A stretch of DNA of 64,000 nucleotides from Stomorhina lunata (GCA_933228675.1 OW121740.1:31363632-31427631); one strand, 5' to 3'; counted from the first letter of the stretch, positions 1 to 11,230 are shown. The notes: generated from the letters alone by a model not told the origin. Translations and numbers: made by a program.

Positions 1-205
1 TCGGTCTACTTTTGACCCTAGCTCTCATATAAGTCCAAATTATGGAATCAGCTTAAATATAAAAGTTTTAAGAATATGTTTGTATGACGGCAAAATAAAG
101 CAAATATTTGTACTTTATACAGGAAAAAGAACACCTTTGACCTTAGTGGTGAAGGGTATCGTATGGTCGGGCTTGACCGGCTATAGCTCTTCCCTACTTA
201 TTTTA
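1..205 (+). repeat. Family A (mini-me-like) repeat, tail fragment
   Basis: It matches the last 200 bases of the complete family A copy at 28617-29303: 'gaccctagctctcatataag', 'acaggaaaaagaacacc', 'ttagtggtgaagggtatcg' and the 'ggcttgaccg' end. The left part lies outside the window or is missing. Confidence 0.75.
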
Positions 206-1266
206 ATTTGTTTTCGCTAAATGATGTATTTACCTTCATAAAGTGTTAATCGACCAAAAACTCGATTTTTAATTTTTTTGCAGTTTTACATGTTTTTAAA
301 ATAAAGCATTCAATTAACCATTACTCCGTATATGGACAGATTTACATCGCCCCAGTTATAGAATATTCATTAAACCGATCAATTTAAGACCCAAAACGCA
401 GCTCTTCATTAAGCTTCAAGTGCTTTTCAAATTCCATCAACAATATTATAAACACCAAATGGTTAATAAAAAATTTAAATTTTTTCTCAAAGTTAAATAT
501 CCTGTAAAAAAGTAATGTGATAAAAAAATAATCTCTTTCATCAAATTTAGTACATCAAGTACTTTTTTTTTAAACGACAGAATATTTACATATGTCATTA
601 AATTAAATTACATTTCGTTTTGAGGTTCCGTTTACCTTATATTCACTCTGTCAACAAAGTTTGGCAAAAAAAAAAGAAAAAAAAAACCTATTGAAGGTAG
701 AAATTGCAAATTATTTGAGTGCGGGCAAAAAAAAAAATGATGTTAAACTACTTTAACATTTAAAAAAAAGTATATATTTTTTCACATTTTTGTGTGGATA
801 ATAGATAAAAGTAGAGCATTAAATTATTTAAAAAAGTTTTCAGATAAAAAAATTGCCTCAAACGTGTAGTTAAGGTAGTTAATATGATTGGATTTTAAAT
901 AAGTAAAATGTGTTTGTATTATATTCGTAAAATATGGTAAATTCAAATGAATTTTTAAAAAACTGATAATGATGTAAGGCACTTGTAAATATCTAGATAT
1001 TTGCAATGATACTTATTAGGGATAAGAAGAATAATCTTTAAGAGGACCTTTTTTCATTGAATGCTACATACATATATGGCTAGAAGGTATTTGAAAAATT
1101 AATTTTAATTTTTAAATAGAAAAACCGTTGAAATCTTTCGGGGTTCTCTTTTTTTTTCTACTGGTCTTTGAGTAGTATTTAATTCTTTTTAAGAAAATTC
1201 TTATTTTACAGATACACTAACGTCAATCAAAGTTTGAATATGTGTGTGTTTATTTTTCAATTACAG
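206..1266. other. Intronic AT-rich stretch, no recognised feature
   Basis: The stretch is AT-rich and homopolymer-rich (A-runs at 667-687 and 727-739). It contains no open frame of note and no resemblance to the other repeats. It belongs to the intron upstream of the exon at 1267. Confidence 0.5.
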
Positions 1267-1372
1267 GCAGCTTCATTAATTATACCATCAGTGCAAAAAC
1301 AAGACTCGGGAAATTATACATGCAGTCCTTCCAATAGCGAGCCGCGTACGGTCATTCTACATGTACTAAATG
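1267..1372 (+). CDS. dpr-family Ig-domain cell-surface protein, penultimate exon
   Basis: This exon encodes the C-terminal half of an immunoglobulin domain. It is bounded by a pyrimidine-rich acceptor ending TTACAG at 1261-1266 and by a GTAAGT donor at 1373. It is open for 35 codons plus one base. Its codons 13-19 read DSGNYTC, the F-strand tyrosine-corner and cysteine motif of Ig domains, and codons 28-35 read TVILHVLN, the G strand. The run YTCSPSNSEP followed by HVLNGE across the splice is typical of the second Ig domain of the insect dpr family, neuronal surface proteins that bind DIP partners in synaptic wiring. NYT is a possible N-glycosylation site. The N-terminal exons are upstream of the window. 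I cannot say which of the roughly 21 fly dpr paralogues this is, so no symbol is given. Confidence 0.9.
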
Positions 1373-2002
1373 GTAAGTGTGTACAATGGATGGAATACAT
1401 CTTTATATAGTTATGTACATACATACACATAGCTCATTTATATCCACAGTAACGCAACTTAAAATTTAACAGTTATTATCTCAAAACAAGTAAAGAATTT
1501 GAAGAAGATACAACTTCTTTCAATTTTTAATTTAATTTCTGATTTGATATTAGAGAATTTTTAAAACAACATTTTTGATTTATTCTACTTTTGATGTAAA
1601 TGGGTGATTTGTACTGTGTAAATACTACATGTGTACAAATTTTAATTTCACTTTTTGTTCTCGTTTCCCTTTTCATTTCGTTTGAGTAGTCCTTCAATTT
1701 ATGTTGGGTTCTTCAAAAAGATTTTTTTTCTTTTGTTATTTTAATAGTTTAACTTTCAGTATGTGTTCGAAAAATAAATGAAACATAGCAAAAAATTAAT
1801 TGAGTTTAAATTAATTTGAAAAATGAAATATCAATTATTTTTTTCGATAAGATAGAAGTATTGAAAAGTGTAAATTTATTTTTCGTCATGAATTATGGTT
1901 GGCCAAGCCCGACCAATTGCAAAATTTATATTCAATGCATATATTTTTTTAAAACAAATTTGATACAATTTTAATATAGATAATTTTTGTCTTATATGGA
2001 AG
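1373..2002. other. Intronic AT-rich stretch, no recognised feature
   Basis: Only a short 'ggccaagcccgacca' at about 1901-1915 recalls the tail of family A repeats. Otherwise nothing is seen. Confidence 0.4.
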
Positions 2003-2172
2003 CTATGCTTATCGGGGACTGTAGTGTAGCCAACTCTATTTACTCATTGGGGTACCGTCGTAATGTGGGTTGCGTTTCACTGTTCTATCGATATTACAAT
2101 GGCTTGTACTCAAACGAAATTAGGGATCTTGTTCCTGAAATCCGTACATTTTCTCATAGAACATGAAATTTA
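2003..2172 (+). pseudogene. Jockey-type LINE fragment (3' part of reverse transcriptase ORF)
   Basis: It is about 80-85 percent identical by eye to 6658-6828 of the longer LINE copy in this window, including 'agtgtagccaactct', 'aatgtgggttgcgttt' and 'cttgttcctgaaa'. In that copy the frame encodes the region after the polymerase domain that typically contains GDSSVANS and LFYRYYN-like runs. Here it is a 170-bp relic without a usable frame. Confidence 0.7.
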
Positions 2173-2383
2173 AAAATGCAAGCTATGGTCAAATATGAAC
2201 CGATTTCAACGAAATTTGATGATTTCTGCTTGCATAACCAAGATTTCACATAATTTTCATTAAAACATACGGAAAATTATAGTCAAGTGCGGGAAGCCAA
2301 ATCTATTGAACCTAGCAACTAATAACCATAACATATCATATTCAGCCTGAGTTCGATCCACATCCCCGGCAATATCAGTTTTT

Positions 2384-3348
2384 ATACCCACCATCAAAAA
2401 GAATGGGGGGTATATTGAGAATGTTATTCCGTTTGTAATTTCTTTAATATTGGCTCAAAAACCAAAATGAAGTATACTCTGAATCCCAATGAAATTCTAA
2501 GATGATTGAGCGATCTGTCTGCCTGTTGTCGGCACGATAAAACCTTAAGGAAAAAATATAGGTCACTGAAATTTGGCAATAATATTACTTATTTCTTGAA
2601 AAATCTTGGTGTTGAAATCGGGCAAAATAGGTTCATATTTGATCATAGCTCCCGTATAACCTCGTCTAGGCTAATCGTTTATTTGCTAATAAATAACAAA
2701 ATATAACAGCTTTGATGATAAAATATATATAGAAGTTTTATATAAATTCTAGGCATCGTATAAAATTTCAACGAAATCGGTTCATATTTAACCATAGCTC
2801 CCATACAAAAAACTTACGGAAACAGCCTAAATTAAACCTAAAATAAACCTAAATGAAAATAAATGATAAACTGTAATAGCCTTGGCCACTAAATTTAGCA
2901 CACGGAAGTCTTATATCAATGCAAACCATTTGACCATAGCTCCCATATAAAAAAAAACTTACGGAAACACAAAAATACAAAAAGAAAAAGGGGTTTATGT
3001 CCGTCTGCCCGTCAGATAAAAGCACGATAGCTCCTTAACCACAAGAACTAGAGAGACAAAATTTTACAAAAGTATTTCCGATATGTTATAGAAGTTGTGT
3101 GCTGAAAATAGGTGAAATCGGTTCACATTTAGTTAGAGCTCCCATATAACCCTGCCCAAGGAATCACTTTTATGCTGATAAATTGTATACAATTATAATA
3201 TGTATAACAACACAATTTCGAACAGATGAATTTTTTACAACTTTTGATCAGTATGTCAAATTTTGTAGTAATCGGTCCATATTTTACCATAGATTTCATA
3301 TTAAAACCGCTCCCGGAAACCACTAAAATGCCACAAACGCCAGTTAAA
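2384..3348 (+). repeat. Family B repeat, copy 1, left part
   Basis: It starts with TATACCCACCATCAA and a GGGGGGTATATTGAGA head, includes a GTCTGCCTG core at about 2517, and matches 30160-31680 segment by segment ('ttccgtttgtaatttc', 'gttcatatttgaccatagc', 'gccacaaacgccagtta'). The repeat resumes at 4121 after a family A insertion. It encodes nothing recognisable, and the open frame at 2506-2706 is part of the repeat. Confidence 0.75.
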
Positions 3349-4120
3349 AACAAGTAAGAAAGTGCTATAGTCGGTCAAGACCGACCAATAAGGTCAAAGG
3401 TGTTCTTTTTCCTGTATAAAGACAAATTTTTGCAAAATTTTGCCATAATGCAAAAGTTATATATTTAAGCTGTTTTCGTCATTTGAACTTATATGAGAGC
3501 TATGTCAAATGTAGACCGATTATCTCGAAATTTGGCAAATTGATTACAGTTGTTACAAAAATTATGTGTGCAAAAAATTAACTTACATTTTGCATTATCT
3601 TCAGATTTACGAGCGTTTTAGTGTTTTTTGTCTCATTTAGTGAGTTTTGACAGAAGAGTTTGTGTAGGAGCTCTGGTCAAATGTGGACCGATTTCAACGA
3701 AATTTGGTACAGTGATTTAAGTTTACATAAGCAGGATATGTTTTATTTTTTTTTATTTCATGAAAAAATATTGATATTTGTGGCCAATATAGCAATTCCG
3801 GGAAGTGGGACCTATGGGAGGTACCATAAATAATGGACCGATTTTGACGAATTTCAATAGCCATGGTCCCATTACCATTATCTGTGTTAAATTTCATCAA
3901 ATTATCTTTAGTAGTTTTATTGTAAGTTTTATTAAAAGGTTTATATGGGGGTCCAGCCAGCCAGCCAGACGGACGGACGGACATCGCTAAATCGACTCAG
4001 AAAGTGATTCTAAGCCTATTGGTATACTAAAAGGTGGGTCTAAGACAAATATTTCTATGCGTTACATATATCAGCACAAACTTATAATACTCTTTCAACC
4101 TATGGTGGTAAAGGGTATAA
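3349..4120 (-). repeat. Family A (mini-me-like) repeat, near-complete copy nested in family B
   Basis: Read on the minus strand, it runs from the head (TATACCC-like, near 4120) through the GTCCGTCCGTCTGG core (3965-3990 on the plus strand as CCAGACGGACGGACGGAC) to the tail ending 'ctatagcactttcttacttg' near 3349. It interrupts family B copy 1: the uninterrupted copy at about 31662-31690 reads through 'cgccagttaaaagctatt', whereas here the halves are 770 bases apart. Fly mini-me elements carry such a GTCY proto-microsatellite and a conserved core. The placement with them is by resemblance. Confidence 0.8.
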
Positions 4121-4425
4121 CTATTTAATTATAAACTATGACAGCTATGATCACTAAATTTTGCACAAATTAACTTTATACAAATAACAGCCAGTATATA
4201 AAATTTTTTGACAATCTGTAAACATTTGGCTATAGTTCTGATATATATAACATCCCCTTTTTATATCTACGATAAAAAATATTTGAAGGTACATTCAATA
4301 TATTACGATTGCACCTACGAAATTAAAAAGCTATCAATCAATGTTAAGTCCAGACTTTATATACGGTTAGGAACTCCTTACAAAATGTATGGAGCTGCCG
4401 TGTTACTATCAACATGTTTATTTCG
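4121..4425 (+). repeat. Family B repeat, copy 1, right part
   Basis: It continues the interrupted family B copy: 'ttataaactatg', 'cactaaattttgcac', 'catttggctatagtt', 'aacatccccttttt' and 'gccgtgttactatcaacatg' match 31678-31985. It ends near 4425, without the terminal segment that family B has at 31990-32246. Confidence 0.75.
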
Positions 4426-4649
4426 GACTTACTCTTACAACATTATTTTTTTCATAGTAATTGTTTTTTCCAGAAATGGGTTACAAGCTGATATCATTAC
4501 CCAAATTTGTTCGTTCTTATGGGAGAACTCGAGGCACATGTTATCTTCTTCTATTATCCTTGACTCCCAGTGGAGCATAGAGTCTCAGTCATGCTTTTAT
4601 ATCGAACTCTATTGCGAGATGTTAGGCATACGTCATTTCATGTGTAGTT

Positions 4650-5800
4650 TGCTGCACCAACATGACGGCCGCTTCTCTTTAGATTCCAACGAAGCACTTG
4701 TTGAGCAATTTTGATATTTGGCCTTCGAAGCGTGGGACTTGGTTTGACGCTTTTAATAGATCTTCATTTCTTAAGCACTTCGAGCTTCATATATTACAGA
4801 TTTGCCGTAAGCATTTGTTTGTAAAGCTTTACAGGAGCCTATCGATGGCATTTGTGCGTTTCCAAGTTTCAAAGCCGTAATACAGGATGAACTTGACATT
4901 CGAGTTGTATATTCGTAACTTGGTTGTTGTTGATATTTGCCAGGATTTCCAAATAACTCGAAGAATGCAAATTTTGCCTTGTTAATACTCAATTCTATGT
5001 CCTCGTCGGCGCCATCTTTTGTAGATACAAATCTTCCGAGGTAATTAAAGGTACCTACAATAACCTCGTTGTCCACATTAATGTTTGTTGACAGAATTGC
5101 GCCATAGCCTCCAGGCATAATCTTTGTCTAGGAAATATTGATTTCCAGTCCGGCTGCCCGAGATTCAACAGTGAAAGCGTTAGGTATTTTCTTATAGGTG
5201 TCCTAAACTTTGGCTTAGAAGACATACTTCGTCAGCATATTCGAAGACCTCGAGTTGTTTAAAAGGTGCCAATTGGATGCCGCGTCTACCATTCATAGCC
5301 ATGCGCATTATATTATCGATGATAAGGTTAAAAAGTACAGATAACAAAATACATCCTTGTCTTACTCCAGTAGTGACTTCGAACGGAATTGAAAATTCAC
5401 CCATGTGTAGGATTCGACTTCTGAAATCTACGTACATTGCCTGAATTACGTACAGAATGTTCGTTGCAATATTACGATTTTCTAAAATTCTCCATAAAAA
5501 GCTGCTATTGACACTGTCGAGGGCCTTAATAAAGTCGATAAACGGAATTCATTACATTGCTCTAGTACCATTGCTACTGTGTTGATTAGGTCAATACAAG
5601 ATAGATTTTTTCTGAACCCAAACTGATTTTTTCGAAATGTAGCGGAACTACATCGGATATTCTGTTCAAAATTGCTCGAGTAAGAATTTTGCTCGGTATT
5701 AGAAGAAGTGTTATACCCCTTTAGTTATTGCAGTCTTTGGAGCCACCCTTTTCCAGTATTTTGACTAGTATTCTAGGAGTTTGGCAGAGCTTCTTCTTAT
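4650..5800 (-). pseudogene. Non-LTR retrotransposon (LINE) reverse-transcriptase relic
   Basis: The minus-strand frames give a broken LINE polymerase in the expected order. NNWRGITLL is near 5750 and a DFIKALDSV-like palm motif near 5520. TTGVRQGCIL is near 5370 and YADEVCLLSQ, the degenerate catalytic YADD box, near 5230. After it come FNYLGRFVSTKDGADEDIEL and INKAKFAFFEL near 5000-5050, then IAQQVLRWN near 4700. Several frameshifts and stops separate these pieces. Catalytic YADD has become YADE. The order and motifs are those of CR1/RTE-like LINE polymerases; the exact clade was not determined. Confidence 0.85.
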
Positions 5801-6079
5801 CATATTTTACGGACAAATAGGTGTCACAGTCTCGCCGATACTTCATCCCCTAATCACTCGAAAAGCCTTAATATCATTTATACAATAACTCATCCTGACG
5901 TTTTAAACATCATGGCATAATTATTTTCAGTGCCAACATAATTCTCGTTTCAAATTTTGCTTAAATGTTTAGTTAAATTTATGATCCTTACTACTGACAT
6001 TCAACAGTGGGTGACATAGTGTGCTGACGATGTCCGTAGTGGAACAAAAAATGCAGTGTTCTACACTGCTATTTGTCAC

Positions 6080-7020
6080 ATAGTTCTTTCAGTATTCCTA
6101 CAAGGCTCCGTTCTTTCTCCTACTATATTTCTTATTTTTCTAAATGACCTCCTGTGTCAAACTTTCAATTCTATCTACAACATTTTTCAGTCGTATTCAT
6201 TCAAGTAGAGGCCAAGCATGTTGGAGATCAATGCCAAGAGGTAAATCATGAATGTCACGCTAAAATCCGACCTATATAAAATATCCAATTAGGGTCGTTT
6301 AAATAGGATAAATTTCAACGCTCAAAAGGCTTAAATGTTGGTTATGGGTGGTATAAATATTGGGTGGTATAAATATTGGGTGGTATAAATATTGGGTGGT
6401 ATAAATATTGAGGAATCAGAAACACTTGATGTTTCTGATGTTCTAGGCATGAAAATTCTGTGTAATGTCCGTTGTACTAAACACGTTTTTCAAGTGTCTC
6501 GGCTTTCTAAAGCCGTGTAAGACATACTTTACTCCAACTGATCTCCTTAATATCTTTACCACTTATATCCAACCGAAAATGGGATACAACTCTCTTATAT
6601 GGACCGGTAATTCAAAGTCTATTTTGGAGCTTCTCGACCGCGTACAAGCGAGGGCGAAGGTGCTTATCGGGGATAGTAGTGTAGCCAACTCTGTTGACTC
6701 ATTGGAGCACCTTCGTAGTGTGGGTTGCGTTTTACTGTTCTATCTCTATTACAATTGCTTGTACTCAATCAAAATTGTAGATCTTGTTCCTGAAACCGTA
6801 CATTTCTTCGTAGCACATGAAATTTAACAAGAGCTCATCCCTTTGGAGTTGATTTTCCAGTGGATCACATGGTGCACTATACAGAAAATTCATTTTTAGC
6901 CGCACAGCACAAATGACGAATGAACTTCCTGCATCAATCCAAAGGTTCAAATCGAATATCTACAAAAACTGCTCCCTCTATCCTATCCTTTGTACAACCT
7001 TTTTTCCTACTTCCAACACA
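6080..7020 (+). pseudogene. Jockey-type LINE fragment, RT thumb and 3' end
   Basis: QGSVLSPTIFLIFLND, the box-4 signature of Jockey-like reverse transcriptases, is encoded at about 6090-6160. After a disrupted stretch, KCLGFLKPCKTYFTP and YIQPKMGYNSLIW (6490-6600) and ELLDRVQARAKVLIGDSSVA (6630-6690) give the post-palm region. Frameshifted pieces up to about 7020 include a TNELPASIQRF-like run. The YADD region is missing or scrambled around 6180-6345, where a 16-bp minisatellite has expanded. The element is 5'-truncated and cannot be functional. Confidence 0.85.
6346..6409. repeat. 16-bp minisatellite, four units, inside the LINE relic
   Basis: Four identical units GGGTGGTATAAATATT start at 6346, 6362, 6378 and 6394. 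A single unit would fit the LINE frame (MGGINIEES), so the repeat seems to have expanded after the element inserted. Three extra 16-bp units also shift the frame. Confidence 0.9.
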
Positions 7021-7065
7021 GTGCATATGCATATGTAGAAGATGGTGTTAGTCCAATACACGATA

Positions 7066-7140
7066 AACCAAGAACAAATATACTAATGACATTGACTACG
7101 CTGATGATATCTGTCTGCAATCCGAAGCTTTGCCGATCAA
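7066..7140 (+). pseudogene. Small LINE fragment with YADD box
   Basis: The plus strand reads DIDYADDICLQSEALPI at about 7080-7132, the catalytic box of a LINE polymerase of the same general type as the relic at 4650-5800 but in the opposite orientation. Nothing else of the element is recognisable. Confidence 0.6.
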
Positions 7141-7269
7141 AAAAAAAATATTTCTCATTACTTTTCTAATTATTTTAACTGCAAGCTCCTTGAGGAGTTT
7201 GCAGATATGTGTCATTAATCTTGCTGATATATGGTTCCATAGTTTTACTCAAAGAAACTTTTGATGAAT

Positions 7270-7802
7270 AAACAAGTAAGAAAGTGCTATAGTCACTCAA
7301 GCCCGAGCATACGATACCCTTCACAACTAAGGTCAACGGTGTTATTTTTCCTGTATAAAGACAAATTTTATTTGCTAAATTTTGCCATAATACAAACATT
7401 TTCTAAAAACTTATATACTTAAGCGGTTTCCGTCATTTAGACTTATATGAGAACTAGGGTCAAGTGTGGACCGATTATCTGGAAATTTTGCAAATTTTTT
7501 ACAGTTGTTACAAAATGTATGCCTGCAAAAAATAAACTTAAGATTCTTATAATCTTTAGATTTACGAGCGTTTTAGTGACTTGTCTCATTTAGTGCGTTT
7601 TAACAGAAGAGTTTATATGGGAGCTTTGGTCAAATGTAGACCGATTTCTACGAATTTTGGTACAATGATTTTAGTTTATGTAAGCAGTATTTTATTTAAA
7701 TTTCATGAAAAAAATATTGATATTTGTGGCCAATATATCAATTGCGGGAAGTGGGACCTATGGAGGGTATCATAAATAATGGACCGATTTGACCAATTTT
7801 AA
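7270..7802 (-). repeat. Family A repeat, copy lacking its head
   Basis: It begins with ACAAGTAAGAAAGTGCTATAG and follows family A in reverse from the tail to 'tttgaccaattttaatagc'. The head with the GTCCGTCC core is absent. A 14-bp perfect hairpin sits exactly at the broken end (7803-7834). Confidence 0.75.
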
Positions 7803-7834
7803 TAGCTTGTTTTTTTGATAAAAAAAACAAGCTA
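7803..7834. repeat. Perfect 14-bp inverted repeat
   Basis: TAGCTTGTTTTTTT at 7803-7816 is the reverse complement of AAAAAAACAAGCTA at 7821-7834, with a 4-base loop. It marks the point where the family A copy stops. Confidence 0.8.
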
Positions 7835-8067
7835 AAAGTCCAATTCCCAATCCGATTCTTTTGAAAAAAGAATATATTAGTGATATTAAATTTAAAGTAG
7901 AATAACTGGAAAATACGGTCAACTCTGAGTATTAAATGGAAAAAATGGAGTATGAAAAAAATTTTATCAACAGAATCGACGTTAAGCGAGTGAGCATTAA
8001 ATTTATTTTTAAAATAAATCTATCATTAAAAAACATGGGCAACGCTGGCTATTAGTTAATTGTACAT

Positions 8068-9316
8068 TAGGGTGAAAATTTTTTGCATGAAAATGATTTT
8101 TCGAATTTTATAACTTTTTCTGCGGAATATTGTGACACTTGGTCTAAAAGTTTAGATCTGAAAATTTGAGCCAAATCGGACAACGTTTTATGGGCGCGCA
8201 TCGAGTTCAAAGTTTAAGATCCCATTTGTATGGGGAAAAATGGGTTATTTTTTTGTTTTTGCAAAATTTAGATCAAAAATGAATAATCTTTACAAGAAAA
8301 ATTAAAAGAATATTAAAGGGAACTAACACAGCTTTATTTCAAATTTTGAAGGATGAAAATCCATGAGTTATTTTAAAAGTTATTGCAGTTTTCCCCCCAA
8401 AATTCATGTCCTTTAAAAGGCGCCTAAGGATATGCACCAAAAATTGTATGTTGTAAATAAAGAAATTCCAAAGTTAAACATGATTTGTCACTTAATGGCT
8501 TTTTACTAGTGAATAGTTCAGTTTTGTTTAAATATATTCAAATTTATTTAGTTTATTTCATGTTGGCAAAAGGTACATTTTTCTCAGGTCGGTTTCAAAA
8601 ATCATTTTTTAATTTTTTGAAAATTTTGTTTAACAAATATTGTAAATTTAGAATTTGCTCTCCAGTATTTTAAAACAGGCAAATGGGAGAATAAAACCCA
8701 TAAACATTAGGTCGATATCTTGAACCGTTTCGTCGTACCTGCGATTTCACATTGAAGAATTTCGCGAAAATGTTTATTTTTTGGGCCAAATTCGAGTAAA
8801 TGTTCGGTAAATTTTACTTGTATTCAATTTTAACAAAAAAGATAATATTATTGCTTCGTTTATGGAAAACCTATGCTAAAGCGTTTTTTTATTATTGGAC
8901 GAGATTAACCCCTTCTTCACCGCGGTCAAATGTCAATATTTGAATTTTCTGAAAATATTCATAGCGACATTACGGAATATTAATAATTAGCGAATTTTAA
9001 TAAAAAAGCGAGAAAATTATTGTTTTTGGTAATATAAAGTGTTTTTTATTAACAAAAAAAAAATAAATGCGAATATTGATTTGTTAGTTTTGCATTTATA
9101 ATCTACAGATAAAAATTTTTTGTTTTGTTTTCGAATACAAACCCTTTAAACCAATAATCATATTTTTTGTTTTAATAAAAAACACTTAATATTACCAAAA
9201 ACAATTATTTTCACGCTTTATTTAAAATTTTCAAATCTAAACTTTTAGACCTAGTGTCACAATATTCCGTAGAAAAACATTTGAAATCAAAGAAAAAAAA
9301 ATTTCCTGTCACCCTA
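8068..9316 (+). mobile_element. Family E hAT-type non-autonomous transposon, copy 1
   Basis: The 1249-bp element starts TAGGGTGA and ends TCACCCTA. It is flanked by the 8-bp direct repeat TTGTACAT (8060-8067 and 9317-9324), the duplication length made by hAT transposases. The subterminal arms are inverted copies of each other: 'ggaatattgtgacac' with 'ggtctaaaagtttaga' on the left, and its complement at 9230-9275. The sequence is closely matched by 14200-15355 and 28073-28616. No transposase frame is seen, so it would need enzyme supplied in trans. Confidence 0.9.
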
Positions 9317-9349
9317 TTGTACATATATATTCATATAGCTTTTTTGATG

Positions 9350-9411
9350 CAGATTATTTTCAAATCCAGAAACTTAAACGATTATCCTTTTCTAGATTTG
9401 AAAATAATCTG
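9350..9411. repeat. 62-bp hairpin with 21-bp stem
   Basis: CAGATTATTTTCAAATCCAGA at 9350-9370 pairs with 9391-9411 with one mismatch and a 20-base loop. The length is like that of a small precursor hairpin, but it may be the remnant of a tiny inverted-repeat element. Confidence 0.75.
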
Positions 9412-10080
9412 ATTTTTTTGTCATTACATATCACAATCACATTCATACAATAAGAGTTTAACAAAAACTATTCAAACCTTTTTTCATGCTATAAATTAAA
9501 TCACTTGGTCTAACTTTATTATTAAAATTTATTATTATACAATGGATTTTTCATAAAAAAAATTAAAAAAAAAAATACATACCTTTTTTTCTCTAGTTAA
9601 AGGTATTAAAATTGACTAATTTGCCATATTTTGGCTTAATCGTTTTGGCTGTATTCAACAGCTATAAAAAAATTCTTCTGACATAAAAGTTAAAATCAAT
9701 AATTAAATAGATTTTTTTATATCAAACGTGAACAAATTTAAATCCAAAAACATGTACTTATTATAATTAATACTTTAGTACAGTAAGCTTAAAGTTTCAA
9801 CCGCAAACTTTTTTTTTATTCTAATTTTTTACAGGCTTTTAATTTAAATTAAAAAAGTTTAAATTAATTCAAATATTGTGGATATGGTTGTGTTGAAAGA
9901 GCTGATGACATGTGGGTAAAGTTTTTTTTTTGCAAATATTACACTGAATATATTTATATTTGTCACTGAAAAATGTAAAAAAGTGAGCATTACTTTACAA
10001 TTGGGATTTTGAAAAAGTTCGAATAAAAATTTTGCTAAAATTTAAAAAAAGTTTTTCTTATATGCCAAACAAACAAATAT
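9412..10080. other. Intronic AT-rich stretch, no recognised feature
   Basis: The stretch has A/T homopolymers and no usable frame or repeat match. Confidence 0.4.
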
Positions 10081-10089
10081 GGGCAAATC

Positions 10090-10490
10090 CTGCGTGACGG
10101 ACGCTACATTCGTACGGATTTTGTTGTACTTAATTGAATCTCATAGCCTTATACACTAGGTATCTTTGCACAGAATTCAGGGAATATTAGCCCATCGATT
10201 GTGCTATCGAATGGCGTTTGTTAATTTACATACTTCTTTTGGAGGAAAAAGATATTAGCTTTAAAAGTGCTGTGACGGACGCTAACAAAAATGGAAGTGA
10301 CATTTTTTTAACACCTGTTTCTGTAAATTTTATCAATATAGTAATAAAAAAATTGTAAATACATAGAAGATAGAGGAAAATCAGAGGATTACAAAACAGC
10401 TTTTACGAACCAAGTTCAATTGGTGAAAATTGAAAATTTGCACTGGTCAAATTAAAGAAAACCTTAATTTATGTGACGGACGCTACATAC
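10090..10490 (+). repeat. Three spaced copies of a GTGACGGACGCTA motif
   Basis: GTGACGGACGCTA occurs near 10094, 10271 and 10473, each followed by CA or ACA, in sequence that is otherwise AT-rich and not alignable between the copies. The spacing is about 178 and 202 bases. The function is unknown. Confidence 0.75.
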
Positions 10491-10629
10491 TGTGAGCCCT
10501 TTTTTACTTGACGTTATTTATATCACTCCAATTACTTTTGATGGGGTCTTTTAAATCTAATTGTATAAAATTAAGCAGACTTTGAGCCCATACTGAAACT
10601 TGATACCTAAATGGATGTTTTCAGGGACC

Positions 10630-11230
10630 GTAACTGTTACAACTTTTATCGTAAAAGTCAGAAAATAAAAGTTATTTTTTGACTTTTATTTTTTCGATAA
10701 AAAATAACATTCAATTTTTGACTTTTATTTTTCAAGCAAAAAAAAAATTTATTTTTTAACTTTCATTTTTTCGGAGATAATTTTTCAGTGGAAATAATTT
10801 ACATATGCTCAAAAATCAATGGAGTTGAGTTTTGTAATCATAATTGGAGTTGGAAACACAAAAATAACTTTTGTTTCTGCTCGAAAAAATAAAAGTCAAA
10901 AAATAACTTCTATTTTTGCTCGATATAATAAAAGTCAAAAATAACAGTTATTTTTGCTCGAAAAAAATAAAAGTTAAAAAATAACTTTTATTTTTGTTCC
11001 AAAAAATAAAAGTTAAAAACAACTGTTATTTTTGCTCAAAAAAATAAAAATCAAATAATAACTGTTATTTTTTGCAAAAAAATAAAAATTAGATTTTTAA
11101 AAAGCATCGCATTTTATGAAAATTTGGTCTGACGGTCAAAATGGTATACTTGGTTTAATTCTCCGACATTTCCTTGCGGCTGCTTTTTTTAATCAAAAAT
11201 TCAAAAATAACAGTTATTTTCGATTTTTAT
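10630..11230. repeat. AT-rich quasi-palindromic repeat cluster
   Basis: Alternating AAAAGTCAAAAAATAAC and its near-complement GTTATTTTTTGACTTTT recur at intervals of roughly 60-75 bases. They are separated by TTTTGCTCGAAAAAAT-like spacers (for example 10660-10740, 10890-11080). Every segment can pair with its neighbour. The copies are diverged and give no coding signal. Confidence 0.7.

Noticed and set aside
3694..3990. Frames on both strands starting MSVRPSGW or MGPMGG, also at 63689
   Set aside because: They belong to the family A repeat (GTCCGTCCGTCTGG core). The similarity between copies is that of the DNA, with no sign of protein constraint.
4208..4714. 168-codon plus-strand frame
   Set aside because: It spans the end of a family B repeat and the antisense of a LINE relic, with no domain across it.
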